Below, one piece after another: positions 35,863 through 40,990 of a stretch of DNA of 40,990 nucleotides. The notes below the pieces were generated by a model that worked only from the letters and a program-made list of their open reading frames with translations, had not been told where the DNA came from and did not search any database. Positions within the stretch are counted from its first letter, which is position 1; each line of letters starts with the position of its first letter. The DNA comes from Planctomycetota bacterium (GTDB lineage: Bacteria > Planctomycetota > Planctomycetia > Planctomycetales > Planctomycetaceae), in assembly GCA_027624335.1 (NCBI GenBank), contig JAQBWV010000030.1, forward strand, positions 1 to 40,990, given 5' to 3'. Made by a program: the position numbers and the translations under genes.

Positions 35863-37182
35863 ATGCTCAATCTACTTTCCGGAATCGACCGCACGTGCGA
35901 AGGCATGTCGCGTCGCAGCTTTCTTCAAGTTGGATCGCTTGGTGGACTCGGGTTGAGTCTGCCGACTCTGCTCGCCGCTCGAAAGGCTTCGGCGGCACCT
36001 TCTTCCAGCGACGTGAATTGCATCCTGATCTGGACGCGTGGTGGAACCAGTCATCATGACACGCTTGATCCAAAACCAGAGGCGCCCGTCAGTATTCGCG
36101 GCGAGTTTGGTGTCATTGACACCGCTGTCCCCGGAGTGAAGTTCACAGAGATTGTTCCGACACTGGCCAGGGAGCTGAATCGGTTTGCCGTTCTACGCGG
36201 CTGGAACCCGCAGAACGGCAGTCATGGGTCTGCTGATCAGTTCGTGATGTCCGGTCGGAGATTCAACCCAGCGCTGGCGTACCCAACTTACGGTTCGGTC
36301 GTCAGCTACGTGAAAGGCTTCAAGTCTGCGCTGCCACCATTCGTGCAACTGGGCAGTCAGGTGGATCAACGATTTGGCGGCGGGACGTCCGGGATTCTCG
36401 GCCTCGAACACAGCCCGTTCACAATGCTCGAAGATCCCAACGCGGAGAAATTCAGCGTTCGCGACATCAGCCCCGCCAAAGGAACGACCATGGCTCGCGT
36501 CGATCGGCGACGGCAGATGCTGGCCAGAATCGACGACCTGCAAAAGAAAGCGGATCTTCAGCCGGCTAAGTTCGAAGCTCTTGAAGAGAACTTCCAGGCG
36601 GCGTTCAACATGATCACCTCGCCCCAGACAAAGACAGCGTTTGCGATCGATGAAGAGGATCCAAAACTTCGAGATCGCTATGGGCGACATCAATTCGGTC
36701 AAAGCTGCCTGCTGGCTCGGCGGTTGATCGAAACGGGAGTCCGGTTCGTCACGGTCACTGATGGCGGCTGGGACACTCACGCCAACAACTTCAAGTCTCT
36801 GAAAGACAGCCGGATTCCCCCGGTCGACCAGGCGCTGCCGCAGCTTCTGGCCGATCTTGAAGACAAAGGCATGCTGGACTCAACGCTTGTTTGCTGGCTA
36901 ACCGACTTTGGACGGACACCAAAAATCAACTCGGCAAGCGGACGCGATCACTGGGCGAGTTCCGGGTTTGCTCTGATGGCGGGAGCGGGGGTTCCGGGCG
37001 GGCACATCCTTGGCGAAACCGATGGGGAAGGTGGCACCGTCGCCAAAGATGAGTACCACAGCGCGGACATCGCCGCGACCGTTTATTCAAAGCTCGGCCT
37101 GCCGCTGGACCTGATCGCCGACGCTCCGGACGGTCGCCCCGTCCGACTGCTGGAAGGGCGTCCAATTCGCGAGTGGATGTAA
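35863..37182 (+). CDS. DUF1501 protein, Tat-exported
   Basis: A 439-residue member of the DUF1501 family, which is abundant in planctomycetes and related to sulfatase/alkaline-phosphatase-like folds. A twin-arginine signal is present at the N-terminus (SRRSFLQVGSLGGLGLSLPTLL, cut near ASAAP). Family marks: CILIWTRGGTSHHDTLDPKP, FTEIVPTLARELNRFAVLRG, GSHGSADQFVMSGRR, CLLARRLIETGVRFVTVTDGGWDTH, and DFGRTPKIN-ASGRDHW near the C-terminus; the His/Asp residues in these could bind metal. AGGAG lies just upstream of the ATG. In planctomycetes these genes usually sit next to a DUF1549/DUF1553 cytochrome-like gene; here it stands alone, with its own promoter and terminator. The biochemical role is unknown. 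Confidence 0.92.
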   Translation: MLNLLSGIDRTCEGMSRRSFLQVGSLGGLGLSLPTLLAARKASAAPSSSDVNCILIWTRGGTSHHDTLDPKPEAPVSIRGEFGVIDTAVPGVKFTEIVPTLARELNRFAVLRGWNPQNGSHGSADQFVMSGRRFNPALAYPTYGSVVSYVKGFKSALPPFVQLGSQVDQRFGGGTSGILGLEHSPFTMLEDPNAEKFSVRDISPAKGTTMARVDRRRQMLARIDDLQKKADLQPAKFEALEENFQAAFNMITSPQTKTAFAIDEEDPKLRDRYGRHQFGQSCLLARRLIETGVRFVTVTDGGWDTHANNFKSLKDSRIPPVDQALPQLLADLEDKGMLDSTLVCWLTDFGRTPKINSASGRDHWASSGFALMAGAGVPGGHILGETDGEGGTVAKDEYHSADIAATVYSKLGLPLDLIADAPDGRPVRLLEGRPIREWM

Positions 37183-37217
37183 TCCAGCGATCTGGAATTG
37201 GCCATGCTTAAGTGAGG

Positions 37218-37249
37218 ACAGCCGGCTCCAAACGGGCCGGCTGTTTTTG
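37218..37249 (+). terminator. Intrinsic terminator of the DUF1501 gene
   Basis: A perfect 9-bp stem, ACAGCCGGC (37218-37226) with GCCGGCTGT (37236-37244), a 9-nt loop, and then TTTTGTT continuing the run. It lies 36 bases past the stop. Confidence 0.9.
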
Positions 37250-37290
37250 TTCGGTCAGTCGTCGCTCCGCAGAACGACCAGGTTGCACGA

Positions 37291-38421
37291 TCAGATTCGC
37301 GTCGGTTCGGGCGAGGTTTGCCAGCTCGCTGCCGGACGGCCAAAGTAGAAACCCTGAGCAAATTCGAATCCGAGGTCCAGGCAAGCCTCTGCTTCTTCCA
37401 GTGTTTCCACTCCTTCGGCGAGCGGCTTGATTCCAAAATCCTTCACCATCAACACTAGCGTGCCGACCATTTTCTGTCGTTTCGGCGAAGCCTGGTGGAT
37501 ATTCCGAATCAGAGAGATGTCGAATTTGAGGACCTCTGGCGGTACCTCAACGAGGTCCAGCATTCGTGCCTGTCCCGCTCCGAAATCGTCATACGCCAAT
37601 TGAATATCCAGGTCGGTTAGACGTCGCTGTAACTCGGCCATCGCCCCCAAGTCCGTGACTGCGGCTTCGTGGATCTCCAGGCTGAGCAATTGATCGGGGA
37701 CATCAGCCCGTAGCTTTTCCAGCGACTCGATCAGGCTGTCGCTCTGCAGTTCAGTCGGGTGTGTATTGAGAAACAGTCGCTGGTCAGGGGGCATTCCGGC
37801 TCCATGTTTGACGCCTTCACGACGGCAGACTTCACTGAATTCGTCCTCACGATCCAGTTGTTCTGCCGTTTCAAACATTTCGCGAGGCGTTGGAAACTCG
37901 GGAATCCGGCTACGCGCCAATACCTCGTATCCAACCGTCGTTGCATCGAGCAGCATGACGATCGGCTGGTAATACGGAATCAAACCGTTTCCATGAATGA
38001 GCTCTTCAAATCCGTCGAGGCGGGATATCAGATCACCGTCATTCCATGCCATCGTGCCGCGGGAGTCTTCTTCACTGCGTTTCCTTAGTCGAAACTCCAC
38101 CCCGCCAAAGTGAACGACATCGTTCTCCGTCAAAGTAGTAACAGTACTGATTCGACGGCCATTAACGAAAGTGCCGTTAGTACTGCCCAGATCTCGCAGC
38201 AACAGAGCGTTTTCATGCTGTATGAATTCAGCGTGTACTCCGGAGACTGTTGGCCATGACAGTCGCAAATCGCAGGATGACCGACGACCCGCCTGGAACC
38301 GCTGTTGGCTGATAACTGTCTCGCGACTTCGCTCTCCATCCGAGACGGATCCGCACAGATACCATTCCAGCCCTTCCAGGCTGGTCGTGTTCGGACGGCA
38401 GGAGTTGACAGTCACCGGCAT
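37291..38421 (-). CDS. FHA-EAL protein (putative cyclic-di-GMP phosphodiesterase)
   Basis: A 376-residue two-domain protein. The N-terminal forkhead-associated domain (about 35-115) has GRRSSCDLRL, SGVHAEF and RDLGSTNGTFVNGRRI, the loops that bind phosphothreonine. The C-terminal EAL domain (about 140-370) keeps the residues needed for hydrolysis of cyclic di-GMP: Glu in YEVLAR (replacing the textbook EAL triplet with EVL), Asn in FLNTHP, Glu in LEIHEAAV, Asp-Asp in YDDFGAG, Lys in LKFD, AEGVET and QGFYFGRP. It is therefore probably active, and could be steered by a phosphorylated partner such as a Hanks kinase. No transmembrane segment. The start is uncertain: ATG 38421 is used here, but a TTG at 38481 would add 20 residues. 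Confidence 0.88.
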   Translation of the reverse strand: MPVTVNSCRPNTTSLEGLEWYLCGSVSDGERSRETVISQQRFQAGRRSSCDLRLSWPTVSGVHAEFIQHENALLLRDLGSTNGTFVNGRRISTVTTLTENDVVHFGGVEFRLRKRSEEDSRGTMAWNDGDLISRLDGFEELIHGNGLIPYYQPIVMLLDATTVGYEVLARSRIPEFPTPREMFETAEQLDREDEFSEVCRREGVKHGAGMPPDQRLFLNTHPTELQSDSLIESLEKLRADVPDQLLSLEIHEAAVTDLGAMAELQRRLTDLDIQLAYDDFGAGQARMLDLVEVPPEVLKFDISLIRNIHQASPKRQKMVGTLVLMVKDFGIKPLAEGVETLEEAEACLDLGFEFAQGFYFGRPAASWQTSPEPTRI

Positions 38422-38645
38422 GTGAAATGCTCTGATTTCGAGACCTGCAACACGGATCACGCTCTTTTCATGTGTTACCAACTTTCAGCATAGGTCGAGA
38501 ATCCAGGCGGGCAAACGCGATTTCCCACGATCTACAGTGGGAAACAGCACTGCCATAGACTGAAAAGGCCTACGACCGGTCAGCAAGAGCAGTGCAGTTC
38601 AGCACGGACTGTTTGCAGGTGACAATACTGACACATTGGAATGTC

Positions 38646-40808
38646 CTACGGGTCGGTCAGGAAATCCGGCAGGTAGCTCTCGGATGGTCTGCTCTGAGTC
38701 TCTCGCAACTTTGCCTCGTCTTTGCGAAGTTCGCTATACGAACCGAACATCAGCCGATCTTCGTGATCATTGCCAGCTTTGATGATGATGGCAGATTCAT
38801 TGAGCAGTCCTTTCGCAGCGACGTTGATGCCGTGGCATCTTGTCTGACAGAGGCCGCAGCCGACGCACTTGTCAGCGACAAGCAGAGGGGCGAGTTGGCC
38901 GGTGCCTTCGATCGGCTGGCCGAGTTCGTCGACTTCCGTGCCAACGGTGATGAATTCCAGGGCGTCGTAGCCTGCTGCCGTACATTCATCGACGCAGAGT
39001 TGACATGCCTCGCCGTGGAACGGGAGACACGTGGACTCGTTGATGACGGCGAGGCCCATTCTTACGTGGCGTTTCTCTTCGAGCGGCAGTGCTCGGATCG
39101 CTCCAGTAGGACAGACCTGGCCACAGGCGTTGCAGCTTGAAGCACAGCCAGCCCAGTCGGCAACGACGTGAGGAGTCCATAAGCCTTCCAGGCCCTGCTG
39201 AAAACCAAGTGGTTGCAATACGTCGCTCGGACAGGCCTGAAAGCACTCGCCGCACCGGATGCACATCTGGAGAAACTCTGGCTCGGGCACGCTACCTGGA
39301 GGGCGGACGAGACGCGGACCATCTCCGTCGAGATTTGCTCCAAAGGTCTTTGTACCAGTCGCCGCGATGAGACCACCCAGAACTCCGGAGGCCGTGCCCA
39401 CTGTTGCCGAAAGGAAACCTCGCCGGCCCAGTGATGTCTCTCGTGTTGGCGGATCGTTTTCGATCTTGAGGCCCGATACTTCCCAGCGGTCGACGAACTT
39501 GATCGCGTGAGTCGGGCAGACTCCGCCGCACGACTGGCAGAAGGTGCAATCTGTTGTCCGCGTCGTGAAGTCGGGCTTGATCGCGTCGAACGGACAAATC
39601 TCAATGCACTTGTTGCAGTTGATGCACGAGCTTTCGACCTTCCGTTCTGTCACTCGAAACAGATTGCTCAACGAAAACACCGCACCACTCGGACAAACGT
39701 ATTTGCACCAGAACCGTGGGCGAAGCAAGCCGAGACCCAGCACCGCAAGAAACAACACGATGCTGATGACGTGTCCGTAATTCATTGGCGGTATCTGATG
39801 CCAGCCGACAGCGGCTCCCGTTTGAATTGGGCTTAACGTGAACAGTAGCCCTCGCGTGATGACAGGAATCGCTGAAAAGATTCCGCTCAGCAGCACGCCG
39901 CCAAACGCCGCGACAATGATGCCGAGCAGGAGGTAATACTTGATGTGAACCCACCAGCCATCGCCAGCGATTCGAAACATCGTCACTCGTTTTCCGATCA
40001 CCCAGTCGAACAGATCAATGAGCGTACCGAGTGGGCAGAGGTAGCCGCAGAATCCTCGCGGTACGAAGACGCAGGCGGCCAGAATGATTCCCGCGCAGCT
40101 CAGCGACCACACCCAGGCCCGCGACGCGATTCCCGTCGACAGGCTGACCAGCGGATCGATCACGAGGAACATCTCTGCAGCAACGAGTTCTTTACGGGAC
40201 AGGTTATCGGCATAGTGAGACGGCCAGGCGGCGGAATCAGTTTCGTGAAGTGACCACGGGCCGGGGCTGACAGAAAGGACTTCGAACTTTGAGTGTTCGA
40301 TGCTGGATGTTCGTCGAACAAGTTCGAGTCTGATTTCGCTGCTGTCGACTGACAAAACCCGGAACGTGGCGGTTTCGGCATTGCCGCTCAATCCTTCCGA
40401 GTCGTCACGGACAACGATTTCCTGTCCGGCCTTGAACGGCGGATCGGCTGTAACTGTCGAGTCGGCAACCAGCACCACCGAGCTGTTTTTCAAATTGAAT
40501 TCGGCGGGAATCCATCCCGTTGAACTTCGAGCTGGCGTCGCGCTGTACGGCCAGCAGGTCAGGAAGAACAGCCACAAAAACGTCACGAAGCACAGGCTCT
40601 GCACGATGCGTCGGCAGGGAGCGGCCAGCCAGACGGGACCGAGCCTTCGCAGGAACCGTCGGAACCAGCCTCGCTGTTTTGTGGTGCGGCTGGAAAAGAA
40701 CTTTGCCGGAAGCACCTGTCGCGCCGCTTGTGCCAGGATGCCGATCCGTCGTTCCGGAACGTCCGGCCTTGGCGCTCGCAGTACGGGCAGGAACCAGTCG
40801 GCTCGCAT
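38646..40808 (-). CDS. NapH-NapG-type fusion: polytopic 4Fe-4S membrane protein
   Basis: A 720-residue redox protein. The first half is NapH/NosR-like: a basic N-terminus, several membrane helices (about 67-87, 235-250, 290-315, 345-362), two CxxxCP motifs (CGYLCP at 254-259, CKYVCP at 368-373) and two 4Fe-4S sites (Cys395/398/401/405 and 421/424/427/431). It also carries a soluble loop (about 95-205) between helices one and two. The second half, from about 455, is MauM/NapG-like with four more cysteine sets (516-526, 555-566, 594-609, 648-658). At 461-471 lies a twin-arginine motif GRRGFLSATVG plus a hydrophobic stretch, exactly what starts a free NapG. It probably passes quinol electrons to an extracytoplasmic acceptor. 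Its ATG overlaps the stop of the upstream FMN-binding gene (TAATG). Confidence 0.9.
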   Translation of the reverse strand: MRADWFLPVLRAPRPDVPERRIGILAQAARQVLPAKFFSSRTTKQRGWFRRFLRRLGPVWLAAPCRRIVQSLCFVTFLWLFFLTCWPYSATPARSSTGWIPAEFNLKNSSVVLVADSTVTADPPFKAGQEIVVRDDSEGLSGNAETATFRVLSVDSSEIRLELVRRTSSIEHSKFEVLSVSPGPWSLHETDSAAWPSHYADNLSRKELVAAEMFLVIDPLVSLSTGIASRAWVWSLSCAGIILAACVFVPRGFCGYLCPLGTLIDLFDWVIGKRVTMFRIAGDGWWVHIKYYLLLGIIVAAFGGVLLSGIFSAIPVITRGLLFTLSPIQTGAAVGWHQIPPMNYGHVISIVLFLAVLGLGLLRPRFWCKYVCPSGAVFSLSNLFRVTERKVESSCINCNKCIEICPFDAIKPDFTTRTTDCTFCQSCGGVCPTHAIKFVDRWEVSGLKIENDPPTRETSLGRRGFLSATVGTASGVLGGLIAATGTKTFGANLDGDGPRLVRPPGSVPEPEFLQMCIRCGECFQACPSDVLQPLGFQQGLEGLWTPHVVADWAGCASSCNACGQVCPTGAIRALPLEEKRHVRMGLAVINESTCLPFHGEACQLCVDECTAAGYDALEFITVGTEVDELGQPIEGTGQLAPLLVADKCVGCGLCQTRCHGINVAAKGLLNESAIIIKAGNDHEDRLMFGSYSELRKDEAKLRETQSRPSESYLPDFLTDP

Positions 40809-40990
40809 TATTTCATCCCGTTGGCGAGAGCCTTTGCCGTTGCGTTTATGATTGCTTCCGACGTGATTGTCGCACTGCTCGTCGCATCGATTCCGGCGAC
40901 ACCCTGTCGGGCCAGGATCTTTCTCGGAGTGTCTGTCAGCGACGAGTAATACTGTTTCTCTCGATGCCGCGTCACGGTGACGGATTTGAT
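40808..40990 (-). CDS. FMN-binding domain protein (C-terminal part; runs off the window)
   Basis: The last 60 residues of a gene entering from the right edge. The translation contains LARQGVAGIDATSSATITSE followed by AIINATAKAL, the signature of the RnfG/NqrC/NosR-type FMN-binding domain. In that domain the last Thr of S(G/S)AT.T is covalently flavinylated by ApbE outside the membrane. The family usually has SGAT; here it is SSAT. Its stop shares a base with the start of the NapH-NapG fusion (TAATG), so the two are translationally coupled and probably form one electron-transfer complex. Confidence 0.85.
   Translation of the reverse strand: MKSVTVTRHREKQYYSSLTDTPRKILARQGVAGIDATSSATITSEAIINATAKALANGMK

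Overview
The window (about 41 kb, GC-rich, no tRNA, rRNA, CRISPR array or intact mobile element seen) looks like chromosomal DNA of a planctomycete, most likely from the Planctomycetales. The evidence is the gene content: a DUF1501 Tat-exported protein, a large serine/threonine kinase with a periplasmic beta-helix, a DUF1080 (3-keto-disaccharide hydrolase-like) domain on a membrane-anchored protein, a secreted PPC-domain protein, a CobA-HemD fusion and an L-fuconate dehydratase. This assignment is inference from family knowledge, not a database match.

Layout. 1-627: 3' part of an alpha/beta-hydrolase esterase. 666-4479 (minus): a membrane protein with an FtsB/DivIC-like segment, enolase, and L-fuconate dehydratase. 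4824-5282: a small secreted protein with four Cys-Cys pairs. 5403-11278 (minus): a possible transcription unit purA > PPC protein > small membrane protein > cobA-hemD. 12053-13964: OmpA-type lipoprotein, then a radical SAM protein, converging on a DEAD-box helicase (14039-15301, minus). 15752-28890 (plus): ABC ATPase, C45/IAT-like Ntn hydrolase, kinase/beta-helix protein, ketoglutarate-semialdehyde-type dehydrogenase, amidohydrolase, MoaD-like sulfur carrier and a 1012-aa membrane protein. 29237-34390: the cell-shape cluster mreB-mreC-mreD-PBP2. 34455-35561 (minus): thiS-thiG. 35863-37182: DUF1501 protein. 37291-38421 (minus): FHA-EAL protein. 38646-40990 (minus): a NapH/NapG-type iron-sulfur fusion preceded by the end of an FMN-binding protein.

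How the genes work together. Most are housekeeping: glycolysis, purine synthesis, tetrapyrrole and thiamine synthesis, RNA helicase. The clearest functional unit is MreBCD-PBP2, the elongation machinery for peptidoglycan, and the FtsB-like protein and OmpA-type lipoprotein also fit a walled cell envelope. The right edge is an extracytoplasmic electron-transfer module (covalent-FMN domain plus 4Fe-4S membrane protein). Signalling genes are the receptor-like kinase and the FHA-EAL (cyclic-di-GMP) protein.

The least ordinary signals are: (i) the NapH-NapG fusion with an internal twin-arginine motif; (ii) two families of palindromic intergenic repeats, each seen at two loci, that lie back-to-back between mreC and mreD, one of them supplying the last codons of mreC; (iii) a strong intrinsic terminator only 15 nt ahead of the dehydrogenase start codon; and (iv) the architectures of the kinase, the 1012-aa protein and the FHA-EAL protein. 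I saw no defence island or clearly new multi-gene system.
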